Below, in pieces: positions 27,894-36,691 of a stretch of DNA of 64,000 nucleotides. This DNA is from Nesterenkonia halotolerans (GTDB taxonomy: Bacteria > Actinomycetota > Actinomycetes > Actinomycetales > Micrococcaceae). The notes below the pieces were generated by a model that saw only the letters and a program-made list of their open reading frames with translations, was not told where the DNA came from and made no database searches. The stretch's first letter is position 1; every line of letters starts with the position of its first letter. Location of the stretch: assembly GCF_014874065.1 (NCBI RefSeq), contig NZ_JADBEE010000001.1:310001-374000 (forward strand). The letters run 5' to 3'. The position numbers were made by a program, and so were the translations under genes.

Positions 27894-29531
27894 TCAGCGG
27901 GTCAGGCCCTCGAGGTAGCTGATCAGTGTGCGGACCATCACGCCGGTGCCCGACTTGTGCGTGTATCCGTAGGCGCCCTTCTCGTTGAAGGCGGGGCCGG
28001 CGATGTCCACGTGGGCCCAGGGAATCCGGCTGGTCTCCGGATCCAGGGCCTCGGCGGAGGCTCCTGCCCGGTTGCCCACGAACTCGCGCAGGAAGGCGGC
28101 GGCGTTCATCATGCCGCCGAAGCGGTCACCCAGGTTGGTGAGGTTGGCGACCTCGGAATCGAAGCCGGAGCGCGCCTCCTCAGGGATCGGCATGGGCCAG
28201 AGGCTCTCGCCTGCGTCGTCGGCCGCCATCACCAGGGCTTCGCGCAGATCCTCGTTGCCCATGACCCCGGAGGTCCGCACGCCCAGAGCGATCATCTGTG
28301 CGCCGGTGAGCGTCGCGACGTCGATGATCGCATCGGGCTGCTCGGCCGACGCGGCCACCAGACCGTCAGCGAGGACCAGGCGACCCTCGGCGTCGGTGTT
28401 GAGCACCTCGACGGTCTTGCCGCCGTGGATGGTGATCACGTCCTCTGGGCGCTGCGCGGTGTCCGAGGGCATGTTCTCGGCCAGGCAGAGCCAGCCGGTG
28501 ACCTTGACCGGGAGGTTCAGGTCCGCCACGGCGCGCACGACGGCGGCCACGGTGGCCGCGCCGCCCATGTCCAGCTTCATCGTGGTCATCGCGGCGGCAG
28601 GCTTCAGCGAGAGCCCGCCGGAATCGAAGGTGATGCCCTTGCCGACCAGCGCGATGTGGGCGACCGGCTTTGCGGGGGAGTGCTCCATGCGGACGAGACG
28701 GGGCTTGCGGGAGGAGCCGCTGCCCACCCCGAGGATTCCTCCGAAGCCGTCGCGTGCCAGCTCCTTCTCACCCCAGACCTTGGTCTTGACCTTGGCGGCG
28801 CGGGCCGAGCCGCCGGCGTGTGCCGGGGCCTTCGTGCGATCCGAGAGCTCGGAGACGATCTCGGCGAAGCTCTCCGGGAACAGGTGGCTGGGGGGAGTGT
28901 TGACCAGGTCGCGGGTCGCCCGCACGGCGGAGCCGACGACGGCGGCGCGGTCAAGAGCCGCTCGGGTCTGCTTCTCCTTCAGCTCGGTCAGGATCTGGAC
29001 GTCGCGCACCGGAGTCGAGGTGCGAGCCTCTTCCGAGCTGCGGAAGTGGTTGAAGGAGTAGGCGCCGATCGCCGCACCCTCTGCGATGGCGCCGACCTGC
29101 TCCACCGTGGAGGCGGGCAGCGCGATGGCCACGGAGTCGATGCTGCCCAGCTGGCGCACCGCGGAACCTGCGGCGCGGCGCAGGGCCTCCAGGGTGATGC
29201 CGCCGGTGGCTTCGCCGGTGAGCGGTCCCACACCGATCAGGACCAGGGTCTCGGAGCTGAAACCGTCCATGCCGGGCAGTCGCAGCAGCTGATCCGGAGC
29301 GCCGGTGGCTCCCAGCGCCTTCAGCGAGTCGGCGACCCCCTTCGCGGCCTCATCGGCCAGCGGGTTGGGAAGCAGGATGGGGCCCTGGGGGCTCTTCGCG
29401 ACGCCGAGCACGAGGGCGTCGGTCGCAGTCTTCTCGACCGAGGTCGATACGGTGGAGAGGCTGGGCTGAAAATCGTTGATCACATCTATCCCATCTGATT
29501 CCGAGGGTGACGGAATCTGCAAAGTCGTCAT
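27894..29531 (-). CDS. pepA: Leucyl aminopeptidase (M17)
   Basis: Two-metal aminopeptidase of 545 residues that removes N-terminal residues from peptides in the cytoplasm. The C-terminal catalytic domain has GKGITFDSGGLSLKPA, KLDMGGAA and the signature NTDAEGRLVLADGL, which hold the metal ligands; the active-site Lys is in VGKG. The N-terminal domain (about 1-190) is the variable M17 type. ATG start. It is divergent from the PAC2 gene; pepA beside PAC2, DUF4192 and sigA is usual in this family of bacteria. Confidence 0.95.
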   Translation of the reverse strand: MTTLQIPSPSESDGIDVINDFQPSLSTVSTSVEKTATDALVLGVAKSPQGPILLPNPLADEAAKGVADSLKALGATGAPDQLLRLPGMDGFSSETLVLIGVGPLTGEATGGITLEALRRAAGSAVRQLGSIDSVAIALPASTVEQVGAIAEGAAIGAYSFNHFRSSEEARTSTPVRDVQILTELKEKQTRAALDRAAVVGSAVRATRDLVNTPPSHLFPESFAEIVSELSDRTKAPAHAGGSARAAKVKTKVWGEKELARDGFGGILGVGSGSSRKPRLVRMEHSPAKPVAHIALVGKGITFDSGGLSLKPAAAMTTMKLDMGGAATVAAVVRAVADLNLPVKVTGWLCLAENMPSDTAQRPEDVITIHGGKTVEVLNTDAEGRLVLADGLVAASAEQPDAIIDVATLTGAQMIALGVRTSGVMGNEDLREALVMAADDAGESLWPMPIPEEARSGFDSEVANLTNLGDRFGGMMNAAAFLREFVGNRAGASAEALDPETSRIPWAHVDIAGPAFNEKGAYGYTHKSGTGVMVRTLISYLEGLTR

Positions 29532-29569
29532 GGTGGTTCTCGACCATCGATCCTAACCACAATCCGCGC

Positions 29570-29596
29570 GGGAATGCCCGCAGCTGGCATCCTGTT
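29570..29596 (+). promoter_or_regulatory. SigR/SigH-type promoter upstream of the PAC2 gene
   Basis: GGGAAT (29570-29575), then 18 bases, then GTT (29594-29596) within GTTGTACC. This equals the GGAAT-N18/19-GTT pattern of thiol-stress ECF sigma factors. The predicted transcript start is about 75 bases before the GTG at 29680. Confidence 0.55.
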
Positions 29597-29679
29597 GTAC
29601 CTATGACTCTCTGGGTCGGCCGGGCCGGACACTCTCTGGTCCTGGCGCCCCAGTCCCGACATTGAAGAGGAGCCGTCAG

Positions 29680-30885
29680 GTGAAGGACCCCCTGGATCTG
29701 CTGCATGTCCACCCCGCAGCCGATGCGAACGACGAGCCCGACTCCTCCGTGAACCTCGGCAGCCTCGCAGCACCCGAGTCCACGGTCAGTGCCGAAGGAG
29801 GTGCGCTGGTGCTGCGCGAGGACCAGGGTCCCGCGCAGAGCCTGAGCATGCTGGTGTCTTGGGCCGGCCACACCGATGCAGGAAGCCTGAGCGAACAGCT
29901 CTCCGAGTCGCTGCTCAGCTCGCTTCCGCACCACCTGCTCGCGAGCTTCGACGTCGATGAGCTCTTCGACTACCGATCACGGCGTCCGCAGATCACGTTC
30001 ACCGACAACCAGTTCAGCGACTACAAGAGTCCCGCACTGGAGCTCTACGAGGTGCGCGATGCACTGGGCCACCCGTTCCTCTTCCTCACCGGAGACGAGC
30101 CGGACTACCAGTGGGAGCGCGTATCCACCGCAGTTCTGCAGCTCGTCGACCGCCTCGACGTGAAGCTCGTCGTCCTGTTGGACGCCTTGGGCCTGCCCAC
30201 TCCGCACACCCGTCCCATCGGAGTCACCGCCCACGGCAACCGGCAGGACCTCATCGAGGGGATCTCCACCTGGGGTCCCAGCGCCCAGATCGAGGCTGGC
30301 CTGAGCCAGTTCCTGGAGCTGCGCATGACTGAGGCGGAGCGCGACGTTGTCGGCTACACCCTGCACGTGCCGCACTATCTCGCCGGTGGAAAGTTCCCTC
30401 ACGTCGCCGTGGCGGCCATGGAGTACGCAGGCGCGGCGCTGGAGCTCATGCTTCCCACCGAGGAGCTCCGTGAGGCCTCTCGGCTGGTGGAGCACGACAT
30501 CTCGCGCCAGGTCCGGCAGAATTCCGAGATCGAGGGCATGGTCGAGCGCCTGGAGCGCAATTTCGACGAGTACGCGACCCCGCAGCAGCGGTCCCTACTG
30601 GTCAAGGACGACGACGCCGTCCCGGACGCCGAGGAGCTCGGCGCGGCCGTGGAGGCCTACCTGCGCCACCATGATCCGGCTGAAGACGCGGCCGCCGCTG
30701 CTGAGGACGAGGCGCCGGACAGTCCCGCGGCCCTCGGCGCTCCCGAGTCGCTGCCGGCCCCGGACTCGCCGGATGAGGCTGAGACACCGGGCGGGTCTGA
30801 GACACGTGTCGATCCGGGGACCCACGATTCGGGTGCGGACCCTGCTGATCCGGAGACCGACGAGGATCCTCACCAGGACCGCTGA
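29680..30885 (+). CDS. PAC2 family protein
   Basis: A 401-residue member of the PAC2 family, related to eukaryotic proteasome-assembly chaperones; bacterial function is not settled. PAC2 features are YRSRRPQITFTDNQFSDYKSP near the N-terminus of the fold, PFLFLTGDEPDYQWE and the VTAHGN segment, followed by a helical part with ISRQVRQNSEIEGMVERLE. The last 80 residues are acidic, Ala/Pro-rich and probably unfolded. The GTG at 29680 sits seven bases after AGAGGAG and is preferred to the TTG at 29662. A SigR-type promoter precedes it. Confidence 0.88.
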   Translation: MKDPLDLLHVHPAADANDEPDSSVNLGSLAAPESTVSAEGGALVLREDQGPAQSLSMLVSWAGHTDAGSLSEQLSESLLSSLPHHLLASFDVDELFDYRSRRPQITFTDNQFSDYKSPALELYEVRDALGHPFLFLTGDEPDYQWERVSTAVLQLVDRLDVKLVVLLDALGLPTPHTRPIGVTAHGNRQDLIEGISTWGPSAQIEAGLSQFLELRMTEAERDVVGYTLHVPHYLAGGKFPHVAVAAMEYAGAALELMLPTEELREASRLVEHDISRQVRQNSEIEGMVERLERNFDEYATPQQRSLLVKDDDAVPDAEELGAAVEAYLRHHDPAEDAAAAAEDEAPDSPAALGAPESLPAPDSPDEAETPGGSETRVDPGTHDSGADPADPETDEDPHQDR

Positions 30886-30996
30886 CCCGGGCGGAAGTTT
30901 TCCCCAGCGGCAGCTCAGCCTTCCTCCGCACCAGCCCCCTCCACAGGTCAGGCACGTTCACGGTCGCGCGGCATCCTGCTGAAGCAGGCTTGGTCC

Positions 30997-32235
30997 ATGG
31001 ACTCAGCAGCCCCTGCGGGACACCCCTTCGATGGACCACATGGTCCAGCAGCTCCGGCCGAACGGACCGGCACATCCCGGCTCGACATCCAGCAGCCTGG
31101 GGATTCCGCGCGACTCGTGGAGCACACCTTCGGCTGTCTCCCCAGCGACTCGCTGATCGTCATCGGGCTGCTGGACGGCTTCACCGGCGGACATATGCGG
31201 ATCGACCTCGGCCCCGCCCTGACGGACCCGTTCGCGGCGGCTCAGATGGTCGCTGAATGTCTCGCCGGACCCGGCGCAGAACCGGCCCCCGAAGCGGCGA
31301 TGGTCATGCTCATCGGCACGACGCCCGCGTCGCGCGGACAGGATGCCGAGTGGAGCCGCTGCCTCGAGGCACTGGGGCTGATCCTGGAAGCGGAGTACTG
31401 TGTGCGCATCGTGCAGTGCTGGTTCCTCTGCGCGGGACATATTCGCGATCCGAGCTGCTCGGAACACAGCTGCTGTAAGCTCCCCGGGCAGCCGATCGAG
31501 GAGCTGCTCGGTCACCCGACTGGGCACTCCCAGTCCGCAGTGCGAAGACCCCGCCCTCTGCGTGACGCCGCAGAGCTCTTCCTGCGCCAGGCCCCCGCTC
31601 CGGAGGCGACCGTGCTGGATCGGGTTCAGCTGCATCGGCGAAGCCCTGAACAGCGGCTCGATCCGGCAGCGGCTCAGCGACTGCTCCACCGGTGGGACAT
31701 CCTGCTGGAAGCTCTCGCCCGCGGCACCGGGGCCGACGCTGCTCAAGACGCCCCGGAGCTGCTGAAGCAGCTGCGGAGTGCATCCTCCAGGGACCTGCTC
31801 ATTCCGCTGGCCACGGTGGGGCTTCCTGCCACGCTCATGGGGCTTGAGGCAGACCATGGTGATGGACGACGGCCGACCGGTCCGGCCCAGGCGCGGCTGC
31901 TGGAGGACTACGCGTCCTGCTTCCTCGGCGAAACTGGTCGACGCCCGGATTGGGAGCGTGTCGATGCCCTGGAACACGTTCTCGGTGCGCTGGTGCCCTA
32001 TGCGGCCGGGTCCGAGCGAGAGAACCTTCTCTGCGTGATGGCATGGATCGAATGGGTCCGAGGCCGAGGCACCGCCGCAGGTTCCTTCATCGACCAATGT
32101 CTCGCCGAATTTCCGGAGAACCAGTTCAGCCGGCTGATCGACCAGCTCATGCAGCTGAAGGGGGTCTGTCTCTGGGCCCGGGTCAAGAAGCACAGCTGGT
32201 CCTGGGCACAGAGCCAGGCTCAATCGCGCAGCTGA
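30997..32235 (+). CDS. DUF4192 domain protein
   Basis: A 412-residue protein of the actinobacterial DUF4192 family, function unknown. Recognised by the central Cys-rich pattern GHIRDPSCSEHSCCKLPG, the CLPSDSLIVIGLLDG strand near the N-terminus and the C-terminal CVMAWIEWVRGRGTAAGSFI. The clustered Cys residues could bind metal. ATG at 30997, 111 bases after the PAC2 gene; position between PAC2 and sigA is conserved in relatives. Confidence 0.82.
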   Translation: MDSAAPAGHPFDGPHGPAAPAERTGTSRLDIQQPGDSARLVEHTFGCLPSDSLIVIGLLDGFTGGHMRIDLGPALTDPFAAAQMVAECLAGPGAEPAPEAAMVMLIGTTPASRGQDAEWSRCLEALGLILEAEYCVRIVQCWFLCAGHIRDPSCSEHSCCKLPGQPIEELLGHPTGHSQSAVRRPRPLRDAAELFLRQAPAPEATVLDRVQLHRRSPEQRLDPAAAQRLLHRWDILLEALARGTGADAAQDAPELLKQLRSASSRDLLIPLATVGLPATLMGLEADHGDGRRPTGPAQARLLEDYASCFLGETGRRPDWERVDALEHVLGALVPYAAGSERENLLCVMAWIEWVRGRGTAAGSFIDQCLAEFPENQFSRLIDQLMQLKGVCLWARVKKHSWSWAQSQAQSRS

Positions 32236-32254
32236 GAATTTCTTCCTGAGATTG

Positions 32255-32280
32255 GGAATGCGAGCGGAACACGCTATGTT
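32255..32280 (+). promoter_or_regulatory. Promoter upstream of sigA, possibly SigR/SigH type
   Basis: TTGGGA-N17-TATGTT reads as a SigA-type promoter with four of six matches in each box. The same bases contain GGGAAT-N17-GTT followed by GT, close to the SigR pattern but with a spacer one base short. The sigA GTG is 167 bases downstream. Two further TTGACA hexamers (near 32335 and 32375) lack a good -10 partner. Confidence 0.4.
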
Positions 32281-32446
32281 GTCAACTGCTGAGACCCTGC
32301 AACCATTGTTGGGATCACACCGAGTGCGGGAGCTGTTGACAGCTCTCCAGAGGTTGTGACTTCAATAATGGCCTTGACAGGGTCATAGGTGTGTTGACCA
32401 TCAAGTTCAGCGCATCTGCTTCATATGTCCAAGTCGGAAGGTCACC

Positions 32447-33868
32447 GTGCCCACTACTGCGTCCAAGTCCACTGAAGAGAACGCGGCCGCTGCCGAAGCG
32501 GAGAAGAAGGCGCCTGCCAAGAAGGGCACCGCTGCACGCGGTGCCGGCAGCGCCACGTCCACTGCGGCGAAGAAGAGCACCGCCGGTGCTGCGACGAAGA
32601 AGACCGCTGCCGCCAAGACGGCTCCGGCAAAGGCCGCCTCCGCCAAGGGAGCCGCCGCCAAGAAGGCCCCGGCCGCGGAGACCAAGCCTCCTGCGAAGAA
32701 GACCGGCGGACGAAAGAAGGCAGCAGACCCAGTTGATGAGGTGCTGGCCGAAGTAGACGCCGAAGAGCAGGCGGCCCCGACCGCTGCGCTGGAGAAGGCT
32801 GTCGCCAAGGCGGTCGCTGACGGTGAGGACCCAGAGGTCATTGCCGAAGACGGCCAGAAGCCCAAGGACAATGACGAGGAAGAGTCCAAGGGTCGCGGCT
32901 TCGTCATCTCCAATGCGGATGAAGATGATGCCCCGGCGATCCAGGTGGTCTCCGCCGGCGCCACCGCTGATCCGGTCAAGGACTACCTCAAGCAGATCGG
33001 CAAGGTCGCGCTGCTCAACGCGGAACAGGAAGTCGATCTCGCTCTGCGCATCGAGGCCGGTCTCTTCGCAGACCACAAGCTCGCTCGGGATGACATCAAG
33101 GACAAGCGGCTGCGCCGAGACCTTGAGCTCGTCGTCGCGGATGGCAAGCGCGCCAAGAACCACCTGCTCGAAGCCAACCTCCGCCTCGTGGTCTCACTGG
33201 CCAAGCGCTACACCGGGCGTGGGATGCTCTTCCTGGACCTGATCCAGGAGGGAAACCTCGGCCTGATCCGCGCGGTGGAGAAGTTCGACTACACCAAGGG
33301 CTTCAAGTTCTCGACCTACGCCACCTGGTGGATCCGCCAGGCCATCACGCGTGCCATGGCTGATCAGGCTCGTACGATCCGCATCCCGGTGCACATGGTC
33401 GAGGTCATCAACAAGCTTGCCCGCGTGCAGCGCCAGATGCTCCAGGATCTGGGCCGTGAGCCCACTCCGGAGGAGCTCGCCCAAGAGCTGGACATGACCC
33501 CGGAGAAGGTCGTGGAGGTGCAGAAGTACGGCCGCGAGCCCATCTCGCTGCACACGCCGCTGGGCGAGGACGGTGACTCGGAGTTCGGTGACCTGATCGA
33601 GGACTCGGAAGCAGTGGTCCCCTCGGACGCCGTGAGCTTCACGCTGCTCCAGGAGCAGCTGCACTCGGTGCTGGACACTCTGGCCGAGCGTGAGGCCGGC
33701 GTCGTCGCGATGCGATTCGGCCTCACTGACGGTCAGCCGAAGACCTTGGACGAGATCGGCAAGGTCTACGGTGTGACCCGCGAACGTATAAGGCAGATAG
33801 AGTCCAAGACAATGTCCAAGCTGCGCCACCCGAGCCGGTCCCAGGTGCTGCGGGACTACCTGGACTGA
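32447..33868 (+). CDS. sigA: Principal RNA polymerase sigma factor
   Basis: Housekeeping sigma factor of 473 residues (RpoD/HrdB family). The first 100 residues are rich in Lys and Ala (AAKK runs), as in other actinobacterial SigA proteins; then region 1.2 ([21 protein letters not shown]), region 2 ([20 protein letters not shown]), region 3 and region 4 ([20 protein letters not shown]). Start is GTG at 32447. Its partner RbpA is at 49666-50007. Convergent with the DUF7455 gene over a strong terminator. Confidence 0.97.
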   Translation: MPTTASKSTEENAAAAEAEKKAPAKKGTAARGAGSATSTAAKKSTAGAATKKTAAAKTAPAKAASAKGAAAKKAPAAETKPPAKKTGGRKKAADPVDEVLAEVDAEEQAAPTAALEKAVAKAVADGEDPEVIAEDGQKPKDNDEEESKGRGFVISNADEDDAPAIQVVSAGATADPVKDYLKQIGKVALLNAEQEVDLALRIEAGLFADHKLARDDIKDKRLRRDLELVVADGKRAKNHLLEANLRLVVSLAKRYTGRGMLFLDLIQEGNLGLIRAVEKFDYTKGFKFSTYATWWIRQAITRAMADQARTIRIPVHMVEVINKLARVQRQMLQDLGREPTPEELAQELDMTPEKVVEVQKYGREPISLHTPLGEDGDSEFGDLIEDSEAVVPSDAVSFTLLQEQLHSVLDTLAEREAGVVAMRFGLTDGQPKTLDEIGKVYGVTRERIRQIESKTMSKLRHPSRSQVLRDYLD

Positions 33869-33883
33869 TCCAGACGCTCAGAC

Positions 33884-33929
33884 GACAAGAGGGGCGGCCC
33901 GGATGATCATCCGGGCCGCCCCTCTTGTC
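33884..33929. terminator. Bidirectional terminator after sigA
   Basis: A perfect 46-base palindrome (arms of 23, GACAAGAGGGGCGGCCC... and complement), 15 bases after the sigA stop. The centre GATGATCATC leaves a small loop. CTCTTGTCTCGTG gives a T-containing tail on the plus strand. Also usable for the convergent DUF7455 gene. Confidence 0.9.
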
Positions 33930-33984
33930 TCGTGAGGCTCCCGAGCGGCACTGCGTGACAGGGCCGCCCGGTCTGTGTCTGGAC

Positions 33985-34200
33985 CTACTTGGCGGTCGCC
34001 AGTCGATCCGACTCGTCGATCCACTCGACGGTCTTCGGCCGCAGTGAATCCTCGACCTGCCGTGCGTGGTGGTTGCAGAAGAGCAGAACGCCGGACGGCA
34101 GGGCCGCTCGCACATAGGCCTGTGCCCCGCAGCGGTCGCAACGGTCAAGGGCAGTCAGGGTTGTCGGCTGATTTTCCAGGGTGCCAGTTGTTCCGGTCAT
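33985..34200 (-). CDS. DUF7455 small zinc-finger-like protein
   Basis: A 71-residue protein with C-x2-C (DRCDRCGAQAY) and a later C-x2-H (FCNHHARQ), which could form one zinc site. The core LTALDRCDRCGAQAYVRAAL is strongly conserved in actinobacteria next to the principal sigma factor gene. Function unknown. ATG preceded by GAGGAGG. Divergent from the parE-like gene across 232 bases. Confidence 0.85.
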   Translation of the reverse strand: MTGTTGTLENQPTTLTALDRCDRCGAQAYVRAALPSGVLLFCNHHARQVEDSLRPKTVEWIDESDRLATAK

Positions 34201-34432
34201 GCTCTTCGCCTCCTCAGGGTGAATGCTCCAGAGGTCCGCCGAGCGGGATCTCCCGCTTCAGGATCTCTTGGTGTTCCATAGAACCACGAAGCGCGCCGTT
34301 TCATTCGCAGGAACGGCCCAGAAGCGGCGAGCTTTCGCTGTGCGCGTAGCGGCTGCGGTGCTTCTGCGCCGCCGTGGCTCGACGCGCCACTACGATATGA
34401 GACATCCACCCCCATCCACAGGAGGACACTGC

Positions 34433-36514
34433 GTGGCCAAGCGCTCCGAGTACGACGCCCGGCACCTATCGGTGCTGGAAGGCCTAGAGGCTGTCCGCAA
34501 GCGTCCCGGCATGTACATCGGCTCCACGGACTCGCGCGGTCTGATGCACTGCCTCTGGGAGATCATCGACAACTCGGTGGATGAGGCGCTGGCCGGCCAC
34601 GCCTCCACGATCTCGATCACCCTGCATCCGGACGACTCCGTCGAGGTCAGCGACGACGGCCGCGGTATCCCCGTGGACATCGAACCGCGCACAGGGCTCT
34701 CTGGACTGGAGGTGGTCTTCACCAAGCTCCACGCCGGGGGAAAGTTCGGCGGGGGCTCCTACAACGCCGTCGGCGGACTGCACGGAGTCGGCGCCTCGGT
34801 GGTCAACGCCCTCTCGGCCCGTCTGGACGCCCAGGTCACCCGAGGCGGCAAGGTCCACCAGCTCTCGTTCCGACGCGGAGAGCCTGGTGTCTTTGCCGGC
34901 GCGAGACCAGACCCCGACGCGGAGTTCACCCCCGCTGCGGAGGGTTCCCCGCTGGACGTGGTGGGCAAGGCCAAACGTGGCGTCACCGGCACCACCATCC
35001 GCTACTGGTCGGACCGGCAGATCTTCACGTCCGACGCCGGCTTCGACGACACCGAGATCGCCAACCGGGCGCGCCAGACGGCGTTCCTCGTTCCGGGACT
35101 GCGGATCACCGTGCGCGACGAGCGCGGCGCAGAACCGCTGGAAGAGGTCTTCCAGTACGACGGCGGGATCAGCGAGTTCGCCGAGCACCTCTCCAGCGAC
35201 GCCTCGGTCACCGATATCTGGCGCATCCAGGGACATGGCAAGTTCACCGAACGCATCCCCGTGCTCGCCGAGGACGGGCGCAGCCACATGCAGGACGTGG
35301 AACGAGACTGTGAGGTCGACATCGCGCTGCGCTGGGGGATCGGCTACGAGACCACGGTGCGCAGCTTCGTCAACATCATCGCCACCCCCAAAGGCGGCAC
35401 CCACCTGAACGGGTTCGAGCAGGCTCTGCTGAAGAGCCTGCGCAAGACCGTGGAGGCCAATGCCCGGCGGCTCAAGGCCGGCAGCGACAAGCTGGAGAAG
35501 GACGACGTCCTGGCCGGACTGACCGCCGTGGTCACCGTGCGCATCGCCGAACCCCAGTTCGAGGGTCAGACGAAGGAGATCCTCGGCACGCCCGCCGCCC
35601 GCCAGATCGTCTCCCGCGTGGTCAGCAAGGAGCTGGAATCACGGCTTGCCTCCACGAAGCGCGGAGACAAGCAGCAGGCCTCTGCGGTGCTGGAGAAGGT
35701 CGTCGCCGAGATGAAGTCCCGCATCTCGGCCAGGATGCACAAGGAGACTCAGCGTCGGAAAAATGCGCTGGAGACCTCTTCGATGCCGGCGAAGCTCGTC
35801 GAGTGCCGCTCCAAGGGGGTCGCGGACACCGAGCTGTTCATCGTCGAGGGCGACTCCGCTCTGGGCACCGCCAAGCTTGCGCGGTCCTCAGACTTCCAGG
35901 CGCTGCTGCCCATCCGCGGCAAGATCCTCAATGTCCAGAAGGCCTCCGTGGCGGACATGCTCTCGAACACCGAATGCGCAGCGCTGCTGCAGGTCATCGG
36001 CGCGGGCTCGGGACGCAGCTTCGACATCGAGGCCGCTCGCTACGGCAAAGTGGTGCTGATGACCGATGCCGACGTCGACGGTGCCCACATCCGCACGCTG
36101 CTGCTGACCCTCTTCTTCCGCTACATGCGGCCCATGATCGAGGCCGGACGAGTCTTCGCCGCGGTCCCACCGCTGCACCGGGTGGAGGTCATCCACCCCG
36201 GTCGCCGAGCGAACGAGGTCAAGTACACCTACTCCGAGGCGGAGCTGAACCGCCTGCTGGCTGAGCTGGAAGAGCAGAACCTCAACTACAAGGAGCCCAT
36301 CCAGCGCTATAAGGGGCTGGGGGAGATGGACGCTGATCAGCTCTCCGAGACCACCATGGACCCGGAGCACCGAGCGCTGCGACGCATCAGGGTCCAGGAC
36401 GCCGAGGCTGCAGAACGGGTCTTCGACCTGCTCATGGGGTCTGTGGTCGCTCCGCGAAAGGACTTCATCATTGAAGGCTCGCAGGCGCTGGATCGCGAGC
36501 GGATCGACGCGTGA
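34433..36514 (+). CDS. parE: Second type IIA topoisomerase subunit B (ParE/GyrB-like)
   Basis: ATP-binding subunit of a topoisomerase IV-type enzyme, 693 residues. GHKL motif EIIDNSVDEALAG, ATP lid GGLHGVGASVVNALS, transducer Lys in QTKE, TOPRIM motif EGDSALGTAK with PIRGKILNV and DADVDGAHI. GTG at 34433 has AGGAGGA at good distance; the frame open further upstream is not coding-like. The location after sigA and DUF7455 marks it as the actinobacterial second B subunit rather than gyrB. The A subunit gene, often just downstream, is not here: ctaB follows. Confidence 0.88.
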   Translation: MAKRSEYDARHLSVLEGLEAVRKRPGMYIGSTDSRGLMHCLWEIIDNSVDEALAGHASTISITLHPDDSVEVSDDGRGIPVDIEPRTGLSGLEVVFTKLHAGGKFGGGSYNAVGGLHGVGASVVNALSARLDAQVTRGGKVHQLSFRRGEPGVFAGARPDPDAEFTPAAEGSPLDVVGKAKRGVTGTTIRYWSDRQIFTSDAGFDDTEIANRARQTAFLVPGLRITVRDERGAEPLEEVFQYDGGISEFAEHLSSDASVTDIWRIQGHGKFTERIPVLAEDGRSHMQDVERDCEVDIALRWGIGYETTVRSFVNIIATPKGGTHLNGFEQALLKSLRKTVEANARRLKAGSDKLEKDDVLAGLTAVVTVRIAEPQFEGQTKEILGTPAARQIVSRVVSKELESRLASTKRGDKQQASAVLEKVVAEMKSRISARMHKETQRRKNALETSSMPAKLVECRSKGVADTELFIVEGDSALGTAKLARSSDFQALLPIRGKILNVQKASVADMLSNTECAALLQVIGAGSGRSFDIEAARYGKVVLMTDADVDGAHIRTLLLTLFFRYMRPMIEAGRVFAAVPPLHRVEVIHPGRRANEVKYTYSEAELNRLLAELEEQNLNYKEPIQRYKGLGEMDADQLSETTMDPEHRALRRIRVQDAEAAERVFDLLMGSVVAPRKDFIIEGSQALDRERIDA

Positions 36515-36573
36515 GGCCGCCCGCTGCGCCAACGCCGGCTCCCTGTCCCACGCGAGACCTCCTGCGCGTATAG

Positions 36574-36590
36574 TTCTACCGCGTGTAGAA
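36574..36590. promoter_or_regulatory. Palindromic operator candidate upstream of ctaB
   Basis: TTCTAC-CGCGT-GTAGAA, a perfect 6-base dyad with 5-base centre. It overlaps a -10-like TATAGT at 36569-36574, about 100 bases before the ctaB start, so a repressor here could block transcription. The TAC/GTA half-sites vaguely recall BlaI-family operators. Confidence 0.4.
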
Positions 36591-36691
36591 ATAATTCGTG
36601 CAATAGGCTGGTTGGCCCTGATGCCCCCCTCCGCGACCGGTACACTGAACGACGACGACGAGTGCACCTTGACCCCAATGTGAGCTGAGAC

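Noticed and set aside
27774..29498. 574-codon open frame on the plus strand opposite pepA
   Set aside because: Antisense shadow of a clear M17 aminopeptidase; His/Gly/Asp-rich composition typical of antisense frames in GC-rich DNA.
32500..32720. AAKK-rich segment as a DNA repeat
   Set aside because: Low-complexity coding sequence usual for the N-terminus of actinobacterial SigA; no regular unit.
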